This document shows, one piece after another, positions 9,605 to 16,784 of a stretch of DNA of 64,000 nucleotides. The DNA is taken from the NCBI GenBank assembly GCA_023398335.1, contig JAEWSJ010000002.1:10001-74000 (forward strand). Reading direction: 5' to 3'. This DNA is from Bacillota bacterium (lineage in GTDB: Bacteria; Bacillota_I; Bacilli_A; RFN20; CAG-288). Made by a program: the position numbers and the translations under genes. A model generated the notes under the pieces. It was given only the letters and a program-made list of their open reading frames with translations, was not told the origin of the DNA and did not search any database. Each line of letters starts with the position of its first letter. Within the stretch, counting starts at the first letter, position 1.

Positions 9605-9678
9605 GAATTATGCTAAATAATAAAGAATAATTCTCACAATAAAAGAATAATACTTAATCAACCTTAATAATAGTTAAA

Positions 9679-9708
9679 AATGAAAAGAGTTGCTATTCGC
9701 AACTCTTA
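9679..9708 (-). terminator. Terminator after nusG
   Basis: A nine-bp stem AAGAGTTGC/GCAACTCTT with a five-base loop, followed on the minus strand by TTTTCATTTTT, lies immediately after the nusG stop. It ends the rpmG-secE-nusG transcript. rplK does not follow here, unlike in many Firmicutes. Confidence 0.85.
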
Positions 9709-9715
9709 GATAAAT

Positions 9716-10312
9716 TTAGATTTTTTCTAAAGATGCGAAATTAACTCTAACTTCATTAATACGACCAAGGAAGGTAATAACAATAACTGCTTGGGAGTTT
9801 TCAACATCGATTCCGGTGATTTCACCATATTCTTCAGCAAATGGTCCATCAATAATACGAACTTTTTCACCGACTTGGTAATCAGATCTAACAACCTTTT
9901 CGATAAGGTTCATCTTCTTTAAGATTGGTTCAATTTCTTCTCTTGGAATTGGGAATGGCTTTGTACCACGACCAGATGATCCAACGAATCCGGTAACACC
10001 TTGAGTGTTTCTAACAACATACCATGCTTGATCCGACATAATCATTTCAACGAAAACATAACCTGGGTAAAGATTTACGGTTTTTGTCTTCGTTTCACCT
10101 GATTTAGTAAGAACTGGTTTATTGGTTTTCTTATCAATAACAACCTCTTCCTGTTCAGCAACTACAATTCTAAAAATGAAGTCTTCGAGATGCATTGATA
10201 CTCTTCTTTTTTCCAAGTAATCAGCGACTATTCTTTCACGACCTGAATATGTATTAACAACGTACCATTGTTTACTTTCGAAATCATCAACGATTTTTTC
10301 TTCTTCACTCAT
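9716..10312 (-). CDS. nusG: Transcription termination/antitermination factor NusG
   Basis: NusG binds RNA polymerase and tunes pausing, termination and coupling to translation. The 198-residue protein shows the NGN domain (KQWYVVNTYSGRE near the N-terminus, then LYPGYVFVEM and WYVVRNTQGVTGFVG). A C-terminal KOW domain follows (GEKVRIIDGPFAEEYGEI). An internal loop (about residues 55-75) between the NGN strands is slightly longer than in B. subtilis. Its start overlaps the secE stop by four bases (ATGA), so the two are translationally coupled. Confidence 0.96.
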   Translation of the reverse strand: MSEEEKIVDDFESKQWYVVNTYSGRERIVADYLEKRRVSMHLEDFIFRIVVAEQEEVVIDKKTNKPVLTKSGETKTKTVNLYPGYVFVEMIMSDQAWYVVRNTQGVTGFVGSSGRGTKPFPIPREEIEPILKKMNLIEKVVRSDYQVGEKVRIIDGPFAEEYGEITGIDVENSQAVIVITFLGRINEVRVNFASLEKI

Positions 10313-10581
10313 TTTATTAATCCTCCAAATAATGTAATAAATAATCTAATTTCACTAACTATAGAATTTGAGCCATCTGAACCACTTGAGGATGGGAAGG
10401 CATTTTCAAATCCATCGATCAAGTAAGCTGCTAATAAATCACTACAAACAAGAATAAGAGCGGTGATAATTGTAACAACGCATACAATACCAACGGAAGA
10501 CCATAATTCTTTTTTACGTGGCCATCTTACTCTTCTAGATTCAATACCAACACCCTTAAAGTATTTCTTAATTTTATACAT
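10309..10581 (-). CDS. secE: Preprotein translocase subunit SecE
   Basis: SecE is the small membrane subunit of the SecYEG channel. The 90-residue protein has an amphipathic cytoplasmic helix with the conserved RRVRWPRKKEL followed by one transmembrane segment (about residues 28-53). The C-terminal tail beyond the TM, including a Ser/Gly-rich stretch and a second hydrophobic run, is longer than in minimal single-TM SecE. AGGAGTG precedes the ATG. It lies between rpmG and nusG, the standard order. Confidence 0.93.
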   Translation of the reverse strand: MYKIKKYFKGVGIESRRVRWPRKKELWSSVGIVCVVTIITALILVCSDLLAAYLIDGFENAFPSSSGSDGSNSIVSEIRLFITLFGGLIK

Positions 10582-10592
10582 TTACTTCACTC

Positions 10593-10742
10593 CTATCTAG
10601 TTTCTTTATGGAGAGTATGCGCATTGCATTTAGGGCAAAACTTCATAACTTCCATTCTTTGAGTTTTATCTTCTTTTTTCTTTGATACAGTGTAATTTCT
10701 CGATTTACAAACCGTACACTCTAATATAACGTTTTCTCGCAC
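10593..10742 (-). CDS. rpmG: 50S ribosomal protein L33
   Basis: This 49-residue small ORF starts with GTG at 10740-10742. CGGAGG lies nine bases upstream and decides that start. The product reads VRENVILECTVCKSRNY at the N-terminus and FCPKCNAHTLHKETR at the C-terminus. Both CxxC pairs (zinc-binding form of L33) are intact. It is the first gene of rpmG-secE-nusG. Confidence 0.95.
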   Translation of the reverse strand: MRENVILECTVCKSRNYTVSKKKEDKTQRMEVMKFCPKCNAHTLHKETR

Positions 10743-10793
10743 TTTAAAAAACCTCCGTTCTTATTGTCAACTTAATTTTCTAAGTGTACATAT

Positions 10794-10822
10794 AGTATAA
10801 AGTAATAAATCAAATAAGTAAA
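10794..10822 (-). promoter_or_regulatory. Promoter of rpmG-secE-nusG
   Basis: Minus-strand -35 TTTACT (10817-10822) and -10 TATACT (10794-10799) with 17 bp spacing lie about 50 bp upstream of the rpmG start. Confidence 0.6.
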
Positions 10823-10869
10823 GTAGATTTTATCGCGTGACTAATCGCCTCACTTTTAATAGATAATTG

Positions 10870-11064
10870 AGCTATAAAGTTAGAAAAGTAGCTAAGAATC
10901 CTCAAGATGAAGTTGTTGAATTAGATTCAGTTTAAGGAGTTAACAAGAAGTCTTATATTGTCACAATGCTGTTTAGAAAATCCAATTATATGATGGCATT
11001 TAAAGTCCCAGATCATACTAGTGAAAGTGTGGTTAACGTATTCCAAAATATAAAAAGCGGTTAG
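10870..11064 (+). pseudogene. IS30-family transposase catalytic-domain fragment
   Basis: The plus-strand frame reads SYKVRKVAKNPQDEVVELDSV, a stop, then GVNKKSYIVTMLFRKSN and YMMAFKVPDHTSESVVNVFQ before a final stop. This resembles the start of the DDE catalytic core of IS30-type transposases, where VVE(M/I)DTVxG carries the first catalytic Asp. The in-frame TAA inside the DTVxG-like motif, and the absence of N-terminal and C-terminal parts, show a dead fragment. The rest of 10743-11127 holds only the rpmG promoter and a terminator. Confidence 0.65.
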
Positions 11065-11082
11065 GAATAAGAATGTTCAAAG

Positions 11083-11126
11083 ACTAAAACAGCTCGATCA
11101 GATATCTATCTAGTCGAGCTTTTAGT
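11083..11126 (-). terminator. Terminator after the 416-residue secreted protein gene
   Basis: Inverted repeat ACTAAAA-AGCTCGA/TCGAGCT-TTTAGT with a long loop, followed on the minus strand by a T-rich stretch, begins right after the stop at 11128. It is near-symmetric and may act in both directions. Confidence 0.7.
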
Positions 11127-11127
11127 T

Positions 11128-12378
11128 TTAATCGAATATTGTATACTCTGTAACCATAGCGAAAGTACGTAATGTTGCTCCTCTATCATTGTTTTCAATT
11201 TCACAAGTTCCAGAAGAGAGATACACTGAGCCATCGGTAGAAAGTCTATAGCAATCATTTATCTTTTGACCATCATATACTTTACTGATATCTGACTCAG
11301 TAAACAAAATAGTAAATGAATAATGACCTGTTAAACTTGAACGGAATGAAACTTTAAAATATTGTACATCACAATACTTTCTTAATTCAGTCATGATTTC
11401 ATTAGCAAGATTACCGTAATAAGTATTATCTTGATAGAATGTGTCAGTATACAAAATCCAATGAGATGTCAATACATTATTAAACGCAGTACCAGAAGTA
11501 TGACTGAGTTTTTCAACAGCTTGAGCTGCTTTAAGACTATTGGTAACGTTATGAAGTGAACTTGAGGATTCATAGTTCGTCCATTTTTTTGCAGTGTAGA
11601 AATTTGAATACGTCTTGTTATTAACACTTAAGATAGATAAGGAACATAAATTACCATTATCAGGAGTCCAATTTGAAATAACTGTTTCTGTAACAGAAGC
11701 CAAGGTTCCACTAAGAGTAACAGTGTCATTTCCATTAGTTAAACCAGATTTAGAAGCTTCAACTTTAGTAGAGCCAAAGGAAACAACCGGGTTTTGTCCA
11801 AAACCAAATTCACAATATTTGTATACTTCAGATATAACCACTCCAGTCTTATATTGTGTAACATCTTCATTGGAATAAATAATGTTGTACATATTATATT
11901 TAGTACCAACAACAGTATTACCATTTTCATCAGTAAAATCATTGCAAAATCCGTTTAAATAGATTCTAAACGAACAATTTTTAACATAATTAAATCCTGG
12001 ATAATTTACCTCATCTTTATCAGCTGCGATAAGATCTGCTTCAATAAACGGAGCATAATTTGCACCGGTGCTATTTAAACTAGTCTTAATTGGTTTTCTT
12101 ACAGAAGACTTATCTTCAATGTATTTTTCTCCAGTGCTGTTATTTGTTTTAACACCATTGCCATTAAAGTATTTATAAACGCTAGATTTTTCATCGTGAA
12201 GCATTTTCGACATAACTTCAACAAATCCAACCGCGTCTTTTTTAAAATCAGGCTTTGCATCAGTTTCAATTGTATTATTGATAGTAATAGTTTGGTTGTA
12301 TTGAGATAATGTAGGGATTAAAAAAGAACCAAGTAAGACAATTGATGCTAAACCAGTAATAAATGTTAATTTACGCAT
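11128..12378 (-). CDS. Secreted protein of unknown function under a c-di-GMP riboswitch
   Basis: I do not recognise a family. The 416-residue product has a basic N-terminus and hydrophobic core (about residues 3-24), then LSQYNQTITI. This parallels the FAKYNSTLDA cleavage region of the TasA-like protein at 15939-16409, so it may be processed by the same SipW-type peptidase. The mature part is rich in Ser, Thr, Asn and Tyr with few Cys, typical of extracellular or matrix proteins. A GGAAAGGAAAAGAAC ribosome-binding region precedes the ATG. It forms its own transcript, starting with a GEMM-I-like riboswitch and ending in a terminator. Function in adhesion or matrix is inference. Confidence 0.75.
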   Translation of the reverse strand: MRKLTFITGLASIVLLGSFLIPTLSQYNQTITINNTIETDAKPDFKKDAVGFVEVMSKMLHDEKSSVYKYFNGNGVKTNNSTGEKYIEDKSSVRKPIKTSLNSTGANYAPFIEADLIAADKDEVNYPGFNYVKNCSFRIYLNGFCNDFTDENGNTVVGTKYNMYNIIYSNEDVTQYKTGVVISEVYKYCEFGFGQNPVVSFGSTKVEASKSGLTNGNDTVTLSGTLASVTETVISNWTPDNGNLCSLSILSVNNKTYSNFYTAKKWTNYESSSSLHNVTNSLKAAQAVEKLSHTSGTAFNNVLTSHWILYTDTFYQDNTYYGNLANEIMTELRKYCDVQYFKVSFRSSLTGHYSFTILFTESDISKVYDGQKINDCYRLSTDGSVYLSSGTCEIENNDRGATLRTFAMVTEYTIFD

Positions 12379-12406
12379 GTTCTTTTCCTTTCCTAATTAG
12401 CGACTA

Positions 12407-12512
12407 AATAAAAAAGCCAGCCGCAAATCTAATTGCAACTGGCTGTCATTTACTATATTAGTATTAGACCCTTTAGTTTTCCGTCATATTCTTTCGAATA
12501 TTTTGGCTCATT
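12407..12512 (-). promoter_or_regulatory. Class I cyclic-di-GMP (GEMM-I) riboswitch, copy 1
   Basis: Read on the minus strand: GCCAAA, a P2 hairpin ATATTC-GAAA-GAATAT with a GNRA tetraloop, then GACGGAAAACTAAAGGGTCT. A variable hairpin follows, then GACAGCCAGTTGCA. This is the order and sequence of the GEMM-I aptamer, with one change (GACGG instead of GACGC). The AGCCAG of the aptamer core also forms the 5' arm of a terminator with CTGGCT and six T residues. Aptamer folding should therefore block termination, making this an ON switch. It controls the 416-residue secreted protein. Confidence 0.8.
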
Positions 12513-12515
12513 AAT

Positions 12516-12544
12516 AATATACATGTATATATTCAATTTGTCAA
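12516..12544 (-). promoter_or_regulatory. Consensus promoter of riboswitch copy 1
   Basis: Minus-strand -35 TTGACA (12539-12544) and -10 TATATT (12516-12521) with exactly 17 bp spacing place the start site at the first base of the aptamer. Confidence 0.8.
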
Positions 12545-12685
12545 ATTTTTGAATATAAACCAAGTACTTATAGTGAAAATTTAAACAATATTGAAAAAAT
12601 ATACATATCACTCGGGAGTTTAATAGTTACATTATTTGGTAAACATTTATTTAACTTAATAAACATTTTCAATTTTTCATTTCTA

Positions 12686-12777
12686 TTGACTTAATAAATT
12701 TTTATAGTAAAATTTAGTTAAAACATGGGATGGATGAAATAAGCCCGCTGGAATAACCCAGTAACCATGTTTTTTTA
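12686..12777 (+). ncRNA. Candidate small RNA with its own promoter (58-60 nt)
   Basis: On the plus strand, -35 TTGACT (12686-12691) and -10 TAAAAT (12708-12713), 16 bp apart, would start a transcript near 12720. It ends in an eight-bp stem AAACATGG/CCATGTTT (12721-12728 and 12765-12772) followed by a T run. Inside the stem lies a second small hairpin, CTGG/CCAG. No reading frame is present. It could instead be a bidirectional terminator for the ABC-like operon ending at 12840. No known family was recognised. The rest of the 12545-12839 gap holds nothing else I can support. Confidence 0.4.
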
Positions 12778-12839
12778 ATGACTATTTTTAATTAGTGAAT
12801 CAACTAAATCATAATCTCGTTATTAACTACACTCTAATA

Positions 12840-14261
12840 TTATTTGATACTTTCTTCTTCAGCTTTTTTATATGCTTTTCCTAAAATAACTAAACGGTCA
12901 TAGAATAAGATAACGCAGATTGGAATACCTAGCATTAAGATCTTGCCTGTAGTTGATTCGTTAAATAATGTCCACGCTCCTAAAGCACGAGAACGATATA
13001 TTAATACTCCGTTAATATCTTCTCTATCAATTGTTTGTAATAAAGAACCTTCCGTTGTTCCTATTGGATAATAATTAACATCAACGGTATATTTTGAATC
13101 GGCAATATATTTTACTTTTTCCACCATTACAGTACTGGATTCAGTGTCGGTAAAATATACGATATCTCCAACTTTAATCTCGTATTCTTTATCAACTTTT
13201 TTAAATGTAGCAAAATCGTTCTTTAATATATCCTTATCGTCTCCTGCCATTGTATCCGAGTCAAAAATAACCGATATCATTGTTCCATTAGCCACTTCAC
13301 TATCAAGTTTCTTCGATCCCATAAAAATCAAGTAGATATTTGTAACAAACGCTGCTAAACAGATAATCCCAAAGAATGAATATGTTATGCCCGCAGTTAC
13401 TTTGTCTTTAAGATGCGATAAATCTTTTCTTTGTTTTACCACTTCATTCGAAGTGTAATCAATGGTAACAACATCCTTAAGTATCGTTTTATCCGTATGA
13501 TAATAGTTAATCATCAAATAGCTCTTTACAATCGATAAGCCTAACATGATACCAGTAAATATCAATATACCTATCAAGAACAAAGAAGTCTGTTGTAAGT
13601 CAAATATATTCGCCATATATGAAATCTTTGACGTTGAGGAACATAGAGCATAGAATCCAGCTAAACAGGCATATATGATAGAAAGAACAAAGAAAACAAA
13701 ATATGTTAATAAACAATACATTCTTTTCTTAATATATAAAGACATGCAGAGAATAGTTATTGGAACGGCAACAATCGATATTGTGCCAATTATAAACAAA
13801 CTTGGTAAAGTTGTAAGTGATAACGGATAGGAGAAAATCAAGCACGCAACTAGAGAAAGAATACATGAAACAATATAAACACTAAAGCTAAAAGCTAAAG
13901 TGGATAAGATACGATATAAAATAATTCGTTTTATATTCTCGCCCATCTTTACAAGCATGTACATTTTATTAGAAGTAATTTCTTTAAATGTCATTTGATC
14001 ATAGTAAATGAATAAGTAAAACATAATAAATGATGGACAAATGACATTTAATATTGAAATTATTGAATAAGCGTTGGTATACGTAAACATACTTAAAGCT
14101 TCAGAAACAACGGTACCAGCGATACTTTGCATAGCAGAAGAAATAACAAAACATATTGCAACAAGTAAAACAGAGTATGAAAAAAGTCTCCATTTATGAT
14201 TCTTTGTTGTCATAAACGATTTAGATATTTCTTGATCAAAGAAGTTATTTGTGTAAATCAT
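12840..14261 (-). CDS. ABC-2-like membrane protein with signal-peptidase-like C-terminal domain
   Basis: This 473-residue membrane protein has hydrophobic segments at about 26-45, 64-86, 116-143, 150-176, 181-207, 226-252, 291-314 and 437-460. The first six or seven resemble an ABC-2 permease. Residues about 318-460 form an external domain (KVGDIVYFTDTESS, a Tyr/Val-rich stretch, REDINGVLIYRSRALGAWTL) and a final TM. Its order recalls the GDIITF...VISVF region and C-terminal TM of SipW peptidases, but the catalytic His is absent (VMVEKV in place of VTHRAV). The gene overlaps the upstream ATPase-like gene by 17 bases and is the last of the operon. The function is unknown. Confidence 0.7.
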   Translation of the reverse strand: MIYTNNFFDQEISKSFMTTKNHKWRLFSYSVLLVAICFVISSAMQSIAGTVVSEALSMFTYTNAYSIISILNVICPSFIMFYLFIYYDQMTFKEITSNKMYMLVKMGENIKRIILYRILSTLAFSFSVYIVSCILSLVACLIFSYPLSLTTLPSLFIIGTISIVAVPITILCMSLYIKKRMYCLLTYFVFFVLSIIYACLAGFYALCSSTSKISYMANIFDLQQTSLFLIGILIFTGIMLGLSIVKSYLMINYYHTDKTILKDVVTIDYTSNEVVKQRKDLSHLKDKVTAGITYSFFGIICLAAFVTNIYLIFMGSKKLDSEVANGTMISVIFDSDTMAGDDKDILKNDFATFKKVDKEYEIKVGDIVYFTDTESSTVMVEKVKYIADSKYTVDVNYYPIGTTEGSLLQTIDREDINGVLIYRSRALGAWTLFNESTTGKILMLGIPICVILFYDRLVILGKAYKKAEEESIK

Positions 14262-15267
14262 TTATACTTGCCTCAATTTCTTCAAAAGCGTTAGAAATTC
14301 TACCGCTGTTAATCTTTATTTGTTCAATCTCTATTTTGTTATTTTTAGCCGATTGTAAGAAGTTAGCGGATAAAAGTTTGTAAACATCGATGTACTTAAC
14401 ATATAAAAAGCCGCCTTCAGCGTAACACTCAACATTCTCATTACGATTAAGCAAATTTATCAACGAAACTAATTCATTTGGCTTATCTGTCTTAAACGCG
14501 CAAGTAACCTTATCCCATTCTTTATATATCGTTTGAACTGGAGCGCAGGTTTGAACTTTTCCGTTAGAAATATACATAACTTTATTACAAGCCATGCCGA
14601 TAGTTTTATAATCCATCGAAGCAAAAACAATAGTCTTTCCTTTATCGTTATAATATTTGAATATCTTGTCAATAATACAAGCTTCTTCGTAAGTAAAAAT
14701 GTATTTTATCGCGTTAATAACAATCTTTTCAGAATCTGAAAGAGAAGATATTAAAATAGCAATAATCATCTTCATATTATCTGATAAATCTTTTATTAGG
14801 CTAACAACGTATTTTTCTAATCCTGTCGCTTTAATTATATCAAGCATCTCTTTTTGTAATACACCAGGATCACATTTATTCTTTTTTATTAGCCCAATAT
14901 ACATTAAGTGTTCAAGTACGTTCATGCTTTCATAAAGCATTGAATAACTATCAACGTAAAAAATTGATTCAACCAACGACCTTTTCTTTGCTTTAGTACC
15001 TAAAGATGATAGTTTTATATATCCTTTATAATAACTGCGCATATTTCCTAATATTTCAATCAAGATATACAGTTCATCTCTATCGATAGAGCTAATACCA
15101 ATAATATCGTTTTTTTGGATATTAAATGTAATTCCATTTAAAAGAGGAACCAATTCATTTTTGCTATTCTTTTTATGCTCACAAGAGAATAAATCACGAA
15201 CGATAAATGCACAATTTTCATCTTTATCTTTAATGACTTCTTTGGTATATATTTTTTTATTTTCCAT
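14245..15267 (-). CDS. ABC-transporter ATPase-like protein with degenerate nucleotide-binding motifs
   Basis: The 340-residue protein has the ABC ATPase layout (N-terminal strand region with LLNGITFNI, then IIGIS, a later DLS region, and YISNGKV after the H-loop position). The key motifs are lost. The Walker A position (57-65) reads GISSIDRDE without GKS/T, and the signature (160-165) reads DLSDNM instead of LSGGQ. The Walker B position (181-190) has no DE, and the H-loop (216-219) reads ASMD with no His. It is therefore unlikely to hydrolyse ATP. A 100-residue C-terminal extension follows. It sits one base after sipW and overlaps the membrane-protein gene. It has no stop or frameshift, so loss of motifs looks selected rather than decay. 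Confidence 0.75.
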   Translation of the reverse strand: MENKKIYTKEVIKDKDENCAFIVRDLFSCEHKKNSKNELVPLLNGITFNIQKNDIIGISSIDRDELYILIEILGNMRSYYKGYIKLSSLGTKAKKRSLVESIFYVDSYSMLYESMNVLEHLMYIGLIKKNKCDPGVLQKEMLDIIKATGLEKYVVSLIKDLSDNMKMIIAILISSLSDSEKIVINAIKYIFTYEEACIIDKIFKYYNDKGKTIVFASMDYKTIGMACNKVMYISNGKVQTCAPVQTIYKEWDKVTCAFKTDKPNELVSLINLLNRNENVECYAEGGFLYVKYIDVYKLLSANFLQSAKNNKIEIEQIKINSGRISNAFEEIEASINDLHK

Positions 15268-15268
15268 A

Positions 15269-15814
15269 TTACACCACCTTAGCTATAAAAACAGAGATTA
15301 CATCTGTATATGGAATTGGATTTGGATCAATAGAGCTATTATTATCTCCCTTAGTTTCAAAACATAATATACCTGTAGATGAAGTGAATTTTTGAACAGC
15401 TCTATGCGTTACAATTGTTCGTGAAGCATCGTAAAAAGTAATAATATCACCTTCTAAAGAAGTCCCGTGGTATCCTACACGAATCGTATCAACTTTAGGA
15501 TCGTATTTCCTACAAAAGATAATCGACCCAACTGGAAGAGTTGGATCCATCGACCCAGTTTGAACATATTGTAAAGAATGATTAAATAAGAAAGGAACTT
15601 GATTATTCTCTTTAGTTATATTGATAATTACAATTAGATAAGAAATTATTACAAGCAAAACAATAAACACAGAATCAACGATGTAATTCCATATTCTGCC
15701 ACTCTTTCTTTTCTTTTTGGCTTCTGGAGAATTATATCGATCAACTTCTTCATAAAGAAGGGTCATCTGATCTTTATTAATCACTTCCGCAGCATCAATA
15801 TTTTTCTTACCCAT
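15269..15814 (-). CDS. sipW: SipW-type (ER-type) signal peptidase I
   Basis: This membrane peptidase releases secreted TasA-like proteins. The 181-residue protein has one N-terminal TM (about 44-65). TGSMDPTLPVGS carries the catalytic Ser88, GDIITF follows, and IVTHRAV supplies His137, the His that replaces Lys in ER-type enzymes. GDNNSSIDPNPIP supplies the Asp box. It ends at VISVFIAKVV, lacking the C-terminal transmembrane tail usual in SipW. A tail of that type appears in the membrane protein two genes downstream. It follows the tasA-like gene after a leaky-looking terminator, an arrangement that would make substrate in excess of peptidase. Confidence 0.9.
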   Translation of the reverse strand: MGKKNIDAAEVINKDQMTLLYEEVDRYNSPEAKKKRKSGRIWNYIVDSVFIVLLVIISYLIVIINITKENNQVPFLFNHSLQYVQTGSMDPTLPVGSIIFCRKYDPKVDTIRVGYHGTSLEGDIITFYDASRTIVTHRAVQKFTSSTGILCFETKGDNNSSIDPNPIPYTDVISVFIAKVV

Positions 15815-15878
15815 ATTTGTCTTTCTATATATTCATTATATTACATAAGTAATATATTTACTAACCTTATCTTCTTTT

Positions 15879-15908
15879 AAAAAAACTAAGGGACAAGCCC
15901 TTAGTTTT
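15879..15908 (-). terminator. Intercistronic terminator between tasA-like and sipW genes
   Basis: On the minus strand, stem AAAACTAAGGG/CCCTTAGTTTT with a short loop and a run of T residues follows the tasA-like stop by about 30 bases. As no new promoter is obvious before sipW, partial read-through is the likely source of sipW and ABC-like transcripts. Confidence 0.7.
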
Positions 15909-15938
15909 AAATTTATAAGTTATATTTTCGTGAATTAA

Positions 15939-16409
15939 TTAGGCTTGGATACCGCTAAAGACAACTGAGAAAGTTGTTGATAAGCCTTGACCATTTTCGT
16001 CTAAAACTTCATTTTCAACTGATTCTGGTAAAGTGACAGTAACATTCCATGTTGCTTCATCTTTAGAATTCTTTGTTAAAGTATCAGTAAAGGAAGTAGA
16101 AGAGAAGACTAAGTTTTGAGCTAAGACATCATTACCAATGGTAATTGTTCCTGTAACATCAATGTCAACTTCAGAAATGATAGAAGCATTGTAGTTAACA
16201 ACTGAGAAAGCGTATGTTTGAGATTCACCTGGAGATAATTTAACAGAAGCTTCATAAGCTTGATCTCCTGCAACACCCATATAGAAACTCTTAGCTGTAA
16301 CTTCAGCTTTTTGAGCATCAAGAGTAGAATTGTACTTTGCGAATACTCCAGCACCTAAGCCAGAGACTAATAAAACGGAAGCGCCTGCAATCATTAATAA
16401 TTTTTTCAT
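15939..16409 (-). CDS. TasA/camelysin-like secreted protein
   Basis: The 156-residue product has a SipW-type signal peptide (MKKLLMIAGASVLLVSGLG, then AGVFAKYNSTLDA). A beta-rich domain resembling TasA/CalY follows (SVKLSPGESQTYAFSV, DIDVTGTI, TWNVTVTLPE). TasA-type proteins form extracellular fibres in biofilm matrix. I choose the ATG at 16407-16409 because AAAGGA lies nine bases upstream. In-frame ATGs at 16415 and 16427 overlap or precede that ribosome-binding site. It is the first gene after riboswitch copy 2 and is followed by sipW. The mature chain has no Cys. The family call rests on signal type, size and neighbours. Confidence 0.75.
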   Translation of the reverse strand: MKKLLMIAGASVLLVSGLGAGVFAKYNSTLDAQKAEVTAKSFYMGVAGDQAYEASVKLSPGESQTYAFSVVNYNASIISEVDIDVTGTITIGNDVLAQNLVFSSTSFTDTLTKNSKDEATWNVTVTLPESVENEVLDENGQGLSTTFSVVFSGIQA

Positions 16410-16431
16410 ATACATAAATCCTTTCATGCTG

Positions 16432-16536
16432 GTTATATAAAAAGCCAGCTAGCATATTTATGCAGCTGGCTATCTTGCATGATTATTCAAGACCCTGTAG
16501 TTTTGCGTCATACCCTTGCGGATACTTTGCCCACAT
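16432..16536 (-). promoter_or_regulatory. Class I cyclic-di-GMP (GEMM-I) riboswitch, copy 2
   Basis: On the minus strand: GGGCAAAG, P2 GTATCC-GCAA-GGGTAT with a GNRA tetraloop, GACGCAAAACTACAGGGTCT, P3 TCTTG/CAAGA, then GATAGCCAGCTGCA. These are the conserved GEMM-I elements in order, including the intact GACGCAAA. AGCCAGCTGCATA can instead pair with TATGCTAGCTGGCT to form a terminator followed by five T residues, so ligand-stabilised aptamer should favour read-through (ON). It controls the TasA-like/sipW/ABC-like operon. Confidence 0.87.
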
Positions 16537-16538
16537 AA

Positions 16539-16568
16539 AATCTACCACACTTTTTTGATAAATGTCAA
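16539..16568 (-). promoter_or_regulatory. Promoter of riboswitch copy 2
   Basis: Minus-strand -35 TTGACA (16563-16568) and extended -10 TGGTAGATT (hexamer 16539-16544), 18 bp apart, start transcription at the aptamer's first bases. Confidence 0.75.
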
Positions 16569-16784
16569 TTTTTTTAATTTTTTTTTGAAAAAAATTTTTT
16601 ATAAGTGTCAAAATATCACGATGGCACGGGCTATTTTTTAGCAATAAAAATTTTTTAACTTTTTTTATTAAAAATGTTGACAAAATATTTTTTTACCGAA
16701 AAAAAGACAAAATTGCTAACAAAACCTTAAAAGAAATCAACAGTTATGTTAAGATAAATACAAGTGAAACGGAGATATAAAATT

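Noticed and set aside
12720..12777. Fluoride or preQ1 riboswitch for the small hairpin RNA
   Set aside because: The key conserved stretches of those families are not all present.
16764..16784. GTG start and seven-residue extension of dut
   Set aside because: It lies upstream of the GGAGA ribosome-binding site used by the ATG at 16785.
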